A DNA stretch of 19,856 bases from UBA1723 sp045642085 (GTDB lineage: Bacteria; Bacteroidota; Bacteroidia; Bacteroidales; Paludibacteraceae). The notes below the pieces were generated by a model. The model was not told the origin of the DNA. It was given only the letters and a program-made list of their open reading frames with translations, and did not search any database. Made by a program: the position numbers and the translations under genes. Shown here in pieces: positions 1 to 7,309 of the stretch (positions are counted from its first letter, which is position 1; each line of letters opens with the position of its first letter). The DNA lies in assembly GCA_045642085.1 (NCBI GenBank), contig JAZUIF010000126.1:1-19856 (forward strand), in the 5' to 3' direction.

Positions 1-101
1 CCGATGTCTGTCGTCTCCACTTCTTTAACTACTGACAATTTGAAACTCATGCTGTAGTCCTTCTGCGTCCGCTTCACGTAACCGTTTTCTTTTTCTTTCA
101 T
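1..101 (-). CDS. Insertion-sequence transposase OrfA, N-terminal fragment (cut by window edge)
   Basis: Reading the minus strand from the ATG at 101 gives about 34 residues beginning MKEKENGYVKRTQKDYSMSF, then KLSVVKEVE, with no stop before the window edge. The YVKRTQ-x-YS-x-SFKL-x-VV pattern resembles the start of the helix-turn-helix OrfA of IS3-family transposases common in Bacteroidota; I recognise the style of the sequence and have not aligned it. OrfA would bind the element's ends, and the catalytic DDE protein OrfB would lie further left, outside the window. A family assignment finer than IS3-like is not possible from this fragment. Confidence 0.6.
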   Translation of the reverse strand, partial: MKEKENGYVKRTQKDYSMSFKLSVVKEVETTDI

Positions 102-140
102 AACGTCTCTTTTTTTGTAACGCTATTTCAGGACTAGACA
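1..140 (-). mobile_element. Right-hand part of an IS3-like insertion sequence
   Basis: The transposase fragment starts at 101. Between it and about 140 lies a non-coding strip which, read on the minus strand, begins TGTCTAGTCCTGAAATAG and continues to the A-rich leader of the gene. A TG-starting end with a CCTGAAATA core looks like the terminal inverted repeat of Bacteroidota IS3-type elements. The outer boundary (140, or up to 143) is an estimate, because the other end and any target-site duplication are out of view. Confidence 0.45.
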
Positions 141-152
141 TCATTAAAATAC

Positions 153-184
153 AAAAAGGTTGACCGATTTGGCCAACCTTTTTT
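153..184 (-). terminator. Bidirectional intrinsic terminator behind the secreted-protein gene
   Basis: Arms at 153-165 and 171-183 form a 13-bp stem with one G-U pair and a 5-nt loop. The stem carries A5 on one side and T6 on the other, so it can work on both strands. It lies 24 bases beyond the stop of the minus-strand gene ending at 208, and also separates that gene from the insertion sequence. Confidence 0.8.
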
Positions 185-207
185 AGTGAAAGAATAGATA
201 TAGGGAT

Positions 208-1968
208 TTATTTTCTTCTGATGTAAATCTTCTTGTTGTTGAAGATGTATAGACCCTCTTTCAATCTAGCTAGAGCATCTTTCAAGTAGACATTCTTCAT
301 CACTACAGTTCCTGAGACTGTGTAGATGTCGCCTGCCTGCTCGTAGACATCTGCTGTAAGATTTGAAGAAGCAGAGGAGTCGTTTGCCAAAACTGTAATG
401 TCCACATCTAGAGACGCTGAACATCCAGAGAACGTATCTATAGCAGTAAAGAAATATTTACCAGACTTCTTTATGTTATCTAAAATGTATGGCTCAGAAT
501 ATATGTTTACGAAGTTGTTCTCAGTGACTGTGTCTTTGTATACATTTAGGATTATACTTGCGTTTGGAACATTTATGCAGCCATTTGTATTCCAATCATA
601 TGTAAGCGTTGTTCCTCGGATCTCTACTATAGATCTCAAACTTACACTATCTTTTGCGTGTACAGTAGTGTCTCCTCCGAATATCTGTACAAGTTCATCC
701 TTCTCTGGCACAAGAATATGGACGGTATCGAAAATGGTTCCAGTACAGTAGTTCTTGATTGTGAAGATTAAATCAGTAGACTCGGTGATTGTATCGCCTA
801 TCTGCATGTTCGCAGTGTAGTAGTAAGATCCACATTTGCAATCTTCTTCTTTAGGTAAAACAAAATATGGAACTGTGAATACACAATTGCCTGCAAATTC
901 TGCAATTGCAGTGTCTTTGAAAAGCTGGAAAGTTGCTCCAGAGTTATCCAAATGTATTATATAGGCGACGATAGTGTCTACATAAGAGCTATCCAATCTC
1001 GCTGCCAACTTGATTGTCACATCATATTTGTAGTGCTCACATGCTGACGTGTCATCTGATTGTGTACTTTCTATGATTGTATCCAATGAAAGTGGACAGA
1101 TGCAATCAAGTAGAGGGTTAATTGCCATGATAGAGTCGTCTCTCAAATAATACGAAGGACTGTCCATTACATAATCGTGGTACTCTTTTGGACCATTGTA
1201 GTTGAGCCACATTACGCTACTAGAACAATCATCCACGCTGATGAGTGCACTCATATTAGCATGACAACCAGTAACAGTGTCGCTCATAGTGAACATGTAT
1301 ATGTTCGAAGTGGCAGGAGTATTTAAAATCGGATCTCCAAGAAGATCGATATACTTCTTCCATGCTATAGTGTCAATAGGTTGAACATTTAGTTCGCGAT
1401 AAAGATTATGGTCGAAGTATTGGAATAGACTATCTTTGTTGAAAATTATAGGAAAGGGTTCTTTTGAACGCCACATCGACGCAAAATAAGAGTATGTAAG
1501 TGATTCTACTTCCTCATACTCTCCAGTTAAATAGTTTTTAATCCAAACAGTTCCATTCTTATATGTAGGAAGAGAAATAGCATGCAAATTTTCGCTAGCA
1601 CAAACTACAGTGTCCTGGATATGCAATTCAGGCATTTTACCTGCTGAAATTACAACATTGATAGTGTCGTTGCTTGATAAAGAGTCTATAAAGGTAGCTC
1701 CGTGGATGATGTTATTACCTCCGTTAGATAGGGAGTAAACCATGTTGTCTGCCATTGCTGAATAAGCACCCCATGTCCAGCCTACTAACTCTTCCTCAAT
1801 GGCTTTGTGTTGATCGTCTGTCAATCCTAAGTTTGTAGGAATTTCCTTAACTACAAAACCACATCTTTTGTTGCCGTCTGGTACAGCAGGAATGGTAATG
1901 TTTTTTACTGTAGCAAACGAACTTGCTGCGGTAAGCAAACCTAAACTAAGTGATAAAAGTTTTCGCAT
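208..1968 (-). CDS. Secreted surface protein with Ig/PKD-like segments and T9SS-like C-terminal tail
   Basis: This is a 586-residue protein of unknown specific function. The ATG at 1968 is chosen because it gives a clean signal peptide (MRKLLSLSLGLLTAASSFA). A longer reading frame starts at 2052, but its extra 28 residues are not signal-like and the likely promoter -7 box lies at 2064-2071. The mature part is rich in Thr, Ser, Asp and paired cysteines. A segment near the C-terminus (GKYFFTAIDTFSGCSASLDV) resembles the beta-sandwich repeats of Bacteroidota adhesins. The last 45 residues (GDIYTVSG... LKEGLYIFNNKKIYIRRK) resemble the C-terminal sorting tails of proteins exported by the type IX secretion system (YxxxG, then GxYIxNxKK, then a basic end). 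The product is therefore probably exported and attached to or released from the cell surface. No catalytic motif was seen. Confidence 0.75.
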   Translation of the reverse strand: MRKLLSLSLGLLTAASSFATVKNITIPAVPDGNKRCGFVVKEIPTNLGLTDDQHKAIEEELVGWTWGAYSAMADNMVYSLSNGGNNIIHGATFIDSLSSNDTINVVISAGKMPELHIQDTVVCASENLHAISLPTYKNGTVWIKNYLTGEYEEVESLTYSYFASMWRSKEPFPIIFNKDSLFQYFDHNLYRELNVQPIDTIAWKKYIDLLGDPILNTPATSNIYMFTMSDTVTGCHANMSALISVDDCSSSVMWLNYNGPKEYHDYVMDSPSYYLRDDSIMAINPLLDCICPLSLDTIIESTQSDDTSACEHYKYDVTIKLAARLDSSYVDTIVAYIIHLDNSGATFQLFKDTAIAEFAGNCVFTVPYFVLPKEEDCKCGSYYYTANMQIGDTITESTDLIFTIKNYCTGTIFDTVHILVPEKDELVQIFGGDTTVHAKDSVSLRSIVEIRGTTLTYDWNTNGCINVPNASIILNVYKDTVTENNFVNIYSEPYILDNIKKSGKYFFTAIDTFSGCSASLDVDITVLANDSSASSNLTADVYEQAGDIYTVSGTVVMKNVYLKDALARLKEGLYIFNNKKIYIRRK

Positions 1969-2063
1969 AAGCAAAAAAAATAAATAAAATTCGACTTCAC
2001 AAATAACTACATTTTTCTCATTCATTGATGTGGAAAATATATTTATTCGCATTTAATTTGTCG

Positions 2064-2071
2064 CAAATATA
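2064..2071 (-). promoter_or_regulatory. Predicted -7 promoter box of the secreted-protein gene
   Basis: The minus strand reads TATATTTG, an exact match to the Bacteroidota -7 consensus TAnnTTTG. It predicts a transcript start near 2057-2060 and a leader of about 90 bases before the ATG at 1968. No convincing -33 TTTG was found upstream. Confidence 0.5.
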
Positions 2072-2183
2072 TAAAAGGTTTGTACTTTCTCGCATTTCAT
2101 GTCGTAAAAATGTATCGTTTTATCGCTTTTTTACGTATTTGTTATCGGTTAAAGAGTATCTTTACTCAAAAATATATTGAACT

Positions 2184-2462
2184 ATGCTAACAATGATTGT
2201 TTACTACCGTTGTAAAGACGGTCAACGAGATGCTTTTATGTCAGCGTTGAAGAAAGAGGGAATAGCGGAAAAGAGCCGCGTCGAGCCAGGAAATATGCAA
2301 TATGATTATTTTCTCCCTGTCGACGACGCGAATACTGTCCTTCTTTTGGAGAAATGGGAGAGCGTGGAAGCTCAGAAGATTCACACAGAGACAGATAATT
2401 TCAAGAAACTTGGTGAGATCAAAGCGAAGTATGTTGCGACGGTAGATATAGAGAAATATTAA
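2184..2462 (+). CDS. Antibiotic-biosynthesis-monooxygenase (ABM) fold small protein, YgiN-like
   Basis: The product is 92 residues, the usual length for single-domain ABM/quinol-monooxygenase-like proteins, which form dimeric ferredoxin-like barrels. Visible family traits are an N-terminal beta strand (TMIVYYRCKDGQ), the pattern EPGNMQYDYFLPVDD, and the following LLLEKWESVEAQKIHTET, equivalent to the E-x-W-x-s-x-x-a-x-x-x-H signature near the active site. Members oxidise quinols or detoxify reactive small molecules; the substrate here cannot be told. The gene stands alone, with the neighbour on its left divergent and the one on its right convergent. Start: ATG 2184, though the in-frame ATG at 2193 is also possible. 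A weak promoter-like TATCTTTA lies at 2157-2164. Confidence 0.75.
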   Translation: MLTMIVYYRCKDGQRDAFMSALKKEGIAEKSRVEPGNMQYDYFLPVDDANTVLLLEKWESVEAQKIHTETDNFKKLGEIKAKYVATVDIEKY

Positions 2463-2467
2463 AAAAG

Positions 2468-2512
2468 AAATGCGGAATGCTGAATTTGTTCTATTCAACA
2501 TTCCGCATTTTG
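2468..2512. terminator. Convergent terminator between the ABM gene and dacB
   Basis: Arms 2468-2485 and 2493-2510 pair over 18 positions with a single mismatch, leaving a 7-nt loop. A-rich sequence precedes the stem (2461-2470) and T-rich sequence follows it, so it can terminate both converging genes. Confidence 0.8.
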
Positions 2513-2528
2513 CATTTATAATTTCGCA

Positions 2529-3989
2529 TTATTTAAAAATCTCCTTCAACATATTTCCCATCTTCACTCTCAATTCTCCACGTGAGCATGAGAAATTGTT
2601 TACCATCAAGCAGACGGCGTATGTCTTGCCGTTATGCTCAACATAACCGGCATAATTCTGTACTCTCTCCATACTTCCGCTCTTGAAGTGAGCCTTGCCT
2701 TTCAACGGTGTGTTTGCCAAGAAACTCTTAACTGTACCGTTGACTCCACATGTCGGCAACGATTCGTAGAAGGCATTTCCGTACTTGCTCTTTGTCTTCA
2801 TGTAGATAAGCACATCAACAAAGAAATTTGGATTGATGGCATTCTTCATACTAAGTCCAGAACCGTCGACTTGATATGTGCCTTTGGCATTCACTCCATG
2901 TGAGTTCCACCATCCGAACGCAGATGTGATGGATTTGCCGTATGACGATGTGTAACTGTTGCGTAAACCTAAATATAGGAAGATATTCTCTGCAAATAGA
3001 TTGATGCTGTGGTAGTTTGTCTCACGGCAAATCTCCGAAAGTGGGGCAGAGTAGTGAGTGTAAAGTAGTTTGCACGAATCCGACTTCGTAAAATTCTCTA
3101 TTCTTGTAGTGGATGCGTCTTTTGTGAATTCGATACCTCCCTCTTTTAGATTCTGCTCAATCGCATCTGCCACGAAAAGTGCTGGCTCTGGGTTTTCTGC
3201 TTGAATCTCCTGTGGTTTTCCCAACTCGAATGGTCCCTCGATAGTCTTATTCCAAGAGAAATCAGTCGACATTACTCTGTATGGGACATCTTTGTTGATT
3301 ATGTTGATGTTAAGGAGATTTGTCTTTGGTGCTGTGTAAGAGACTTTAGCGATTGAATCCTCTGCTGAATTCAGAATTCCGATGCGGATTATATTGTCGT
3401 AGGCACAGATAGCAGATGCTCCAACACCATAGTATGTGCCGATATCCTCAACAAGCCAGATAGGCATCTGGGCACACTGAGCATATAGGCTTGCGTCGCC
3501 AATCACTGCACCGTCTACCTTCTTTATTCCTGCTTTGCGGACGGCGTCGGATGCGGCAAGGAAGAAGTCTGGCTGTGTCTTGCATGGTTTGCCATCTACG
3601 TCGCGATATAGAGGCTCCTTTAATGGCTTAGTGTATTTAGATGCAATAGTAGGGTCTCCACCACCCACTACATAGATGCCTCCATGTAGAGTGGAGTCTT
3701 TTGAAAGATGACCTTCCATCACCACTTTTGTCTCAAATCTGAAAGTGTCGGATAATAAATCTAAAGCACAGGCTGTTGTGACCAATTTAGTGATTGAAGC
3801 TGGAATAAGGTTGGTATTCCTACGGTATTCAGCCACAATCTCACCTGTCTCAACCTCCTTGATCAAGATTCCGACTCCAGCGTTGTGAAGACCTGGAGCA
3901 TCCACGAATTCTTTCACCGCAGGATTCAGCTCTTGTGCGTTTGCGATGATGCTTATTAGAGAAAATACGATTAGTAATAATTTCTTCAT
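2529..3989 (-). CDS. dacB: D-alanyl-D-alanine carboxypeptidase/endopeptidase, PBP4 type
   Basis: This 486-residue exported enzyme belongs to the peptidase S13 (DacB) family, which trims and cleaves peptidoglycan peptide cross-links in the periplasm. The start at 3989 gives a signal peptide MKKLLLIVFSLISIIANAQ; the 18 extra codons upstream are low-complexity (VSVKVNVNV). All three penicillin-binding motifs are present: SITK (S65 nucleophile, K68), SIN (328-330) and KSG (436-438). Between the first two lies the large family-specific insert with the VVGGGDPT motif around 107-114. It converges with the ABM gene over a shared terminator. The hisIE-like gene lies upstream on the same strand, but a terminator-like hairpin separates them, so dacB is probably transcribed by itself. 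Confidence 0.93.
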   Translation of the reverse strand: MKKLLLIVFSLISIIANAQELNPAVKEFVDAPGLHNAGVGILIKEVETGEIVAEYRRNTNLIPASITKLVTTACALDLLSDTFRFETKVVMEGHLSKDSTLHGGIYVVGGGDPTIASKYTKPLKEPLYRDVDGKPCKTQPDFFLAASDAVRKAGIKKVDGAVIGDASLYAQCAQMPIWLVEDIGTYYGVGASAICAYDNIIRIGILNSAEDSIAKVSYTAPKTNLLNINIINKDVPYRVMSTDFSWNKTIEGPFELGKPQEIQAENPEPALFVADAIEQNLKEGGIEFTKDASTTRIENFTKSDSCKLLYTHYSAPLSEICRETNYHSINLFAENIFLYLGLRNSYTSSYGKSITSAFGWWNSHGVNAKGTYQVDGSGLSMKNAINPNFFVDVLIYMKTKSKYGNAFYESLPTCGVNGTVKSFLANTPLKGKAHFKSGSMERVQNYAGYVEHNGKTYAVCLMVNNFSCSRGELRVKMGNMLKEIFK

Positions 3990-4025
3990 TTTTTTTGTGA
4001 CGTTGACGTTAACCTTGACGCTAAC
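3990..4025 (-). repeat. Short degenerate tandem repeat before dacB
   Basis: On the minus strand the leader holds two near-copies of AAGGTTARCGTC followed by a shorter AACGTC, directly before an A8 run and the dacB ATG. It explains the low-complexity upstream extension of the open frame. Function unknown. Confidence 0.5.
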
Positions 4026-4041
4026 CTTTAATATTATTGCC

Positions 4042-4066
4042 AAAACGGCGACTGTTTAAGCCGCCG
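4042..4066 (-). terminator. Likely terminator of the hisIE-like gene
   Basis: Plus-strand arms 4046-4053 and 4059-4066 form an 8-bp GC-rich stem with one wobble and a 5-nt loop. On the minus strand the stem is followed by TTTT (4045-4042). It lies about 30 bases after the stop of the gene ending at 4097. Confidence 0.6.
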
Positions 4067-4098
4067 AATTATGAATTATGCATTGTGAATTATGCATT
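4066..4098. repeat. Tandem GAATTATGCATT intergenic repeat
   Basis: Two exact copies of GAATTATGCATT (4073-4084 and 4087-4098) follow a partial copy (GAATTAT, 4066-4072). The array reaches into the stop codon of the hisIE-like gene. AT-rich repeats of this kind are familiar from intergenic spaces of Bacteroidota genomes; a similar GCATTT-type string lies at 2505-2527. Confidence 0.6.
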
Positions 4099-4672
4099 AA
4101 CCTTTGTGTCTTGCCTTTAGCTCTCTTGCCAAATCTTCGATTCTGATGCCTTTGCTAGTAAGCAATACGATTAGGTGGTAGATCATATCTGAACACTCGT
4201 AGATGAACTGGTCGTTTGTACCATTGATTGCCTCTACGATAGCCTCGATAGCCTCTTCACCTACCTTCTTACACATCTTTGGAGCACCGCCCTTGAATAG
4301 CTTTGTTGTGTAAGAACCTTCTGGCATTTCTGCGTGACGTTTCTCGATGAAATCCTGTAGCTCAGTTAGGAAAGCAAGATCCTTCACATTTTTAGAACCA
4401 AGGAACTGGTTAGCTCCGGTAGTTGAACCCTTTGGAAGAGCCTGGATAAGCACGCTGTCGCCAGCTGCCGACTTTTGGATTTCAGCCACCTCCATTGTGT
4501 CGTTGTATTCTCCAGCCAACACATTCTCGTCTGAGCCTGTAGCTGGGTTGTGGAGCATTACGACTTTGGAACTCTCCATCTTTGAAATTGTCTCCTCAGT
4601 CACGAAACCGATGCGTAGCACTTTGCTGTTTCTCTCGTCTTGTACGCAAGCAGGAATCATTGTATTTGCCAT
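4097..4672 (-). CDS. HisIE-type protein: intact HisE domain, degenerate HisI domain
   Basis: The protein has 191 residues, about the length of bifunctional HisIE, the histidine-pathway enzyme that first removes pyrophosphate from phosphoribosyl-ATP (HisE) and then opens the ring (HisI, phosphoribosyl-AMP cyclohydrolase). The C-terminal half (about 105-191) is a good HisE/MazG-type domain with KLFKGG, KVGEEAIEAIVEA and ECSDMIYHLIVLL, including the acidic Mg-binding residues. The N-terminal half still follows the HisI fold (MIPACVQDERNSKVLRIGFV), but the W-x-K-G-E-x-S-G-N, DCDxD and GPxCHTG motifs are replaced by residues without Cys, His or most of the Asp ligands (SAAGDS, GSTTGANQ). The cyclohydrolase activity is therefore probably lost. 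There are no his genes beside it. Start: ATG 4672; HisI-like sequence seems to continue a few codons upstream, so an earlier start (up to 4735) is possible. Confidence 0.8.
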   Translation of the reverse strand: MANTMIPACVQDERNSKVLRIGFVTEETISKMESSKVVMLHNPATGSDENVLAGEYNDTMEVAEIQKSAAGDSVLIQALPKGSTTGANQFLGSKNVKDLAFLTELQDFIEKRHAEMPEGSYTTKLFKGGAPKMCKKVGEEAIEAIVEAINGTNDQFIYECSDMIYHLIVLLTSKGIRIEDLARELKARHKG

Positions 4673-4744
4673 ATCTTTAAATATAATATCAATCTTTTTT
4701 CCCAACGGTAGCTTTTTCACTGCGTGAAAAATCAACCATTGGCT

Positions 4745-4790
4745 GTTAAAACAACCGTTCCACGGTTTAGCAATTGGCTATCCGTGGAGC
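4745..4790 (-). terminator. Possible terminator of topA
   Basis: Arms 4757-4765 and 4782-4790 (core CCACGG/CCGTGG) make a 9-bp stem with a 16-nt loop. In the minus direction it is followed within 2 bases by the T-rich TTGTTTT. It sits 10 bases after the topA stop. The large loop makes this a moderate prediction. Confidence 0.5.
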
Positions 4791-4799
4791 GATAAATAT

Positions 4800-7205
4800 T
4801 TATTCAGCACTTTTCTTAGTGCTCTTCTTTGCAGTTGTTTTTGCTGTCGACTTGGCAGCGGTCTTTGTAGTCGACTTAGCAGCTGCCTTTGTCTTCTTAG
4901 CTGGTGCTTTGTCGGCCTGCTCTGCGATTATCTTGCGACAATCATCGATAGTCAACGCTTTAGCATCTGTGCCTTTCGCAATCTTATAGTTGACGCCATC
5001 TTTAGCGATGTATGGTCCGAAACGTCCGTTAAGGACTTCAATCTCGACTCCATTATCATCAAACTTATTGATTACTTTATTCTTTATCTCCTCACGCTTA
5101 GCCTCGATGATCTTGATACAGTCTTCATTTGTCACTGTAAGAGGATCATATGCTTTGGCAAGTGAGTAAGCCTGACCGTTGTGCTTGATGTATGGACCGA
5201 ATCTTCCGACTGCCACAACCAAGTCTGTATCTTCGTATGTTCCGACTGTACGAGGAAGTTTGAACAAATCAAGAGCCTCTTCCAATGTGATAGTCTCAAG
5301 ATGCTGGTTTTTGCGTAGGGATGCGAAACGTGGTTTCTCTTCATCTTCTGTCGCACCGATCTGAGCGATGGCACCGAAACGAGCAATCTTAACGAATACA
5401 TCCTTGCCACTTGCTGGGTCAACACCAAGCTTACGCATACCATTCTTACGCTCGCTGATCTGGGATGCATCCTCTACGAGTGGATGGAAATCGTGGTAGA
5501 AGTCGTCGATCATATTCTCCCACTTAACATTTCCTTCCGCTACCTCATCAAATTTATTCTCAATCTTCGCTGTGAAGTTGTAATCTAGAATCTCAGGGAA
5601 GTAGTCAGTCAAGAAATCATTTACCACGATAGCTGTATCTGTCGGTACAAGTTTCTTTCTGTCTGCTCCGTATGTCTCTGTTTCAGTAGTCTCTGTGATC
5701 TTGTTGTCCTTAAGCACCAAAGTCTGGTAGCTTCTTTTCTGACCTTCCAAATCACGCTTCTCTGCATATTCCTTGTTCTGAATAGTAGAGATTGTTGGTG
5801 CGTATGTAGATGGACGACCGATACCAAGCTCCTCAAGCTTATGTACAAGTGAAGCCTCGCTGTAGCGTGGAGGGTGCTGAGTGAAACGCTCAGTAGCATT
5901 GATCTCTTTTGGCTGAGATAGCACCATTCCCTTATTAAGTGGAGGAAGCACTGATGTGTTGCTCTCCTCGTTGTTCTCCTTACTCTCCTGGTAAACTTTC
6001 AAGAAACCGTCGAATTTCACAACCTCACCATCTGCAACAAACTTATATGTGTCGTCGCCACATTCGATAGTGACAGTTGTCTTTTCGATTTCGGCATCAG
6101 CCATCTGAGATGCGATTGTACGCTTCCAGATTAGGTCATATAGTTTTTGAAGGTTGTTGTTGCCTTCTACTGTTTGATTCTCTATATATGTAGGACGGAT
6201 TGCCTCGTGTGCCTCCTGAGCTCCCTTTGCCTTTGCTGTGAAACGGCGAGACTGAGCATATTTCTCACCCATAGTCTCAGTGATAGTCTTCTTTGCAGTG
6301 TTGATAGCAAGGTCTGAAAGATTTACTGAATCGGTACGCATGTAAGTGATCTGTCCTGCTTCATACAACTGCTGTGCAAGCGACATTGTCATGTTCACTG
6401 AGAAACCAAGTTTGCGGGCAGCCTCCTGCTGAAGAGTAGAAGTGATGAATGGAGCGGCTGGACCTCTCTTGATTGGCTTAACGCTGATGTCCGACACCTT
6501 AAACTCCGCATTTTTGCACTTCTCCAAAAATGCGCGTGCCTCTGCCTCTGTTTTGATTCTCTGTGGAAGTTCTGCTTTAAGAGTAGACGACTTGCCTTTC
6601 GCATCTACTACAGTAAAGATGGCTTGTATTCTGAATGAAGATTCACTAACGAAATTCTGAATCTCCTTTTCTCTGTCTACGATAAGACGCACTGTTACCG
6701 ACTGCACACGTCCTGCTGAAAGAGACGGACGAACCTTTTTCCAAAGCACTGGAGAAAGCTCAAAACCTACGATACGGTCTAATACGCGTCGAGCTTGCTG
6801 AGCCGAAACCAAATTATCGTCGATGTCACGTGGATTTTCGATTGCGTGTAGAATAGCAGTCTTTGTGATTTCATGGAATACGATACGACGTGTATTCTCC
6901 TTCTTTAGCTTCAAAACATCAAATAGATGCCAAGCGATAGCCTCTCCCTCGCGGTCCTCATCGGATGCCAGCCACACAATCTCTGCGTCCTTTGCCTCCT
7001 TAATCAAATCATCCACGAGTTCCTTCTTGTCGTCAGGAATTTCGTATAGAGGTTCGTAGTTGTTGTCCAGATTGATGGACATTCCACTTTTTTTAAGGTC
7101 GCGGATGTGTCCGTAGCTCGATTTCACCACGAAATCCTTCCCTAAAAATTTACCGATTGTCTTCGCTTTCGCAGGAGACTCTACTATAACTAAATTCTTG
7201 TGCAT
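4800..7205 (-). CDS. topA: DNA topoisomerase I (type IA) with Lys/Ala-rich C-terminal tail
   Basis: This 801-residue enzyme relaxes negative supercoils by single-strand passage. The Toprim domain starts with LVIVESPAKAKTIGKFLG (catalytic E9) and carries DEDREGE at 82-88. The active-site tyrosine is Y288 in YMRTDS. The strand-passage core follows with SAGRVQSV (163-170) and HPPRYSEASLV. The C-terminus lacks the four-cysteine zinc fingers of the E. coli enzyme. It has instead two beta repeats with the pattern GRFGPYI (near 690 and 745), then about 35 residues of alternating Lys, Ala, Thr and Ser (KTKAAAKSTTKTAAKST...), resembling histone H1 tails. The ATG at 7205 starts directly at the conserved N-terminus. 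It is divergent from the Xaa-Pro aminopeptidase gene. Confidence 0.97.
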   Translation of the reverse strand: MHKNLVIVESPAKAKTIGKFLGKDFVVKSSYGHIRDLKKSGMSINLDNNYEPLYEIPDDKKELVDDLIKEAKDAEIVWLASDEDREGEAIAWHLFDVLKLKKENTRRIVFHEITKTAILHAIENPRDIDDNLVSAQQARRVLDRIVGFELSPVLWKKVRPSLSAGRVQSVTVRLIVDREKEIQNFVSESSFRIQAIFTVVDAKGKSSTLKAELPQRIKTEAEARAFLEKCKNAEFKVSDISVKPIKRGPAAPFITSTLQQEAARKLGFSVNMTMSLAQQLYEAGQITYMRTDSVNLSDLAINTAKKTITETMGEKYAQSRRFTAKAKGAQEAHEAIRPTYIENQTVEGNNNLQKLYDLIWKRTIASQMADAEIEKTTVTIECGDDTYKFVADGEVVKFDGFLKVYQESKENNEESNTSVLPPLNKGMVLSQPKEINATERFTQHPPRYSEASLVHKLEELGIGRPSTYAPTISTIQNKEYAEKRDLEGQKRSYQTLVLKDNKITETTETETYGADRKKLVPTDTAIVVNDFLTDYFPEILDYNFTAKIENKFDEVAEGNVKWENMIDDFYHDFHPLVEDASQISERKNGMRKLGVDPASGKDVFVKIARFGAIAQIGATEDEEKPRFASLRKNQHLETITLEEALDLFKLPRTVGTYEDTDLVVAVGRFGPYIKHNGQAYSLAKAYDPLTVTNEDCIKIIEAKREEIKNKVINKFDDNGVEIEVLNGRFGPYIAKDGVNYKIAKGTDAKALTIDDCRKIIAEQADKAPAKKTKAAAKSTTKTAAKSTAKTTAKKSTKKSAE

Positions 7206-7262
7206 TTTATCGTACCTAAAATCTTTTTTGCAAAGAAAAATAAAAAATCTTTCATATACTCA

Positions 7263-7270
7263 TATATTTG
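7263..7270 (+). promoter_or_regulatory. Predicted -7 promoter box of the Xaa-Pro aminopeptidase gene
   Basis: TATATTTG matches the Bacteroidota -7 consensus exactly. It predicts a start of transcription around 7275-7278 and a leader of about 33 bases, which supports ATG 7310 rather than the TTG at 7268 as the translation start. No TTTG at the proper -33 distance was found. Confidence 0.5.
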
Positions 7271-7309
7271 CGTTTTATTTGGCAATTTTTTGAAAACTTA
7301 TGCATTGAT

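Noticed and set aside
398..751. Open frame of 117 codons on the plus strand within the secreted-protein gene
   Set aside because: It is a shadow of the minus-strand gene, with no domain and no start signals.
1969..2052. Upstream extension of the secreted-protein gene
   Set aside because: The extra 28 residues would bury the signal peptide, and they lie right at the predicted transcription start.
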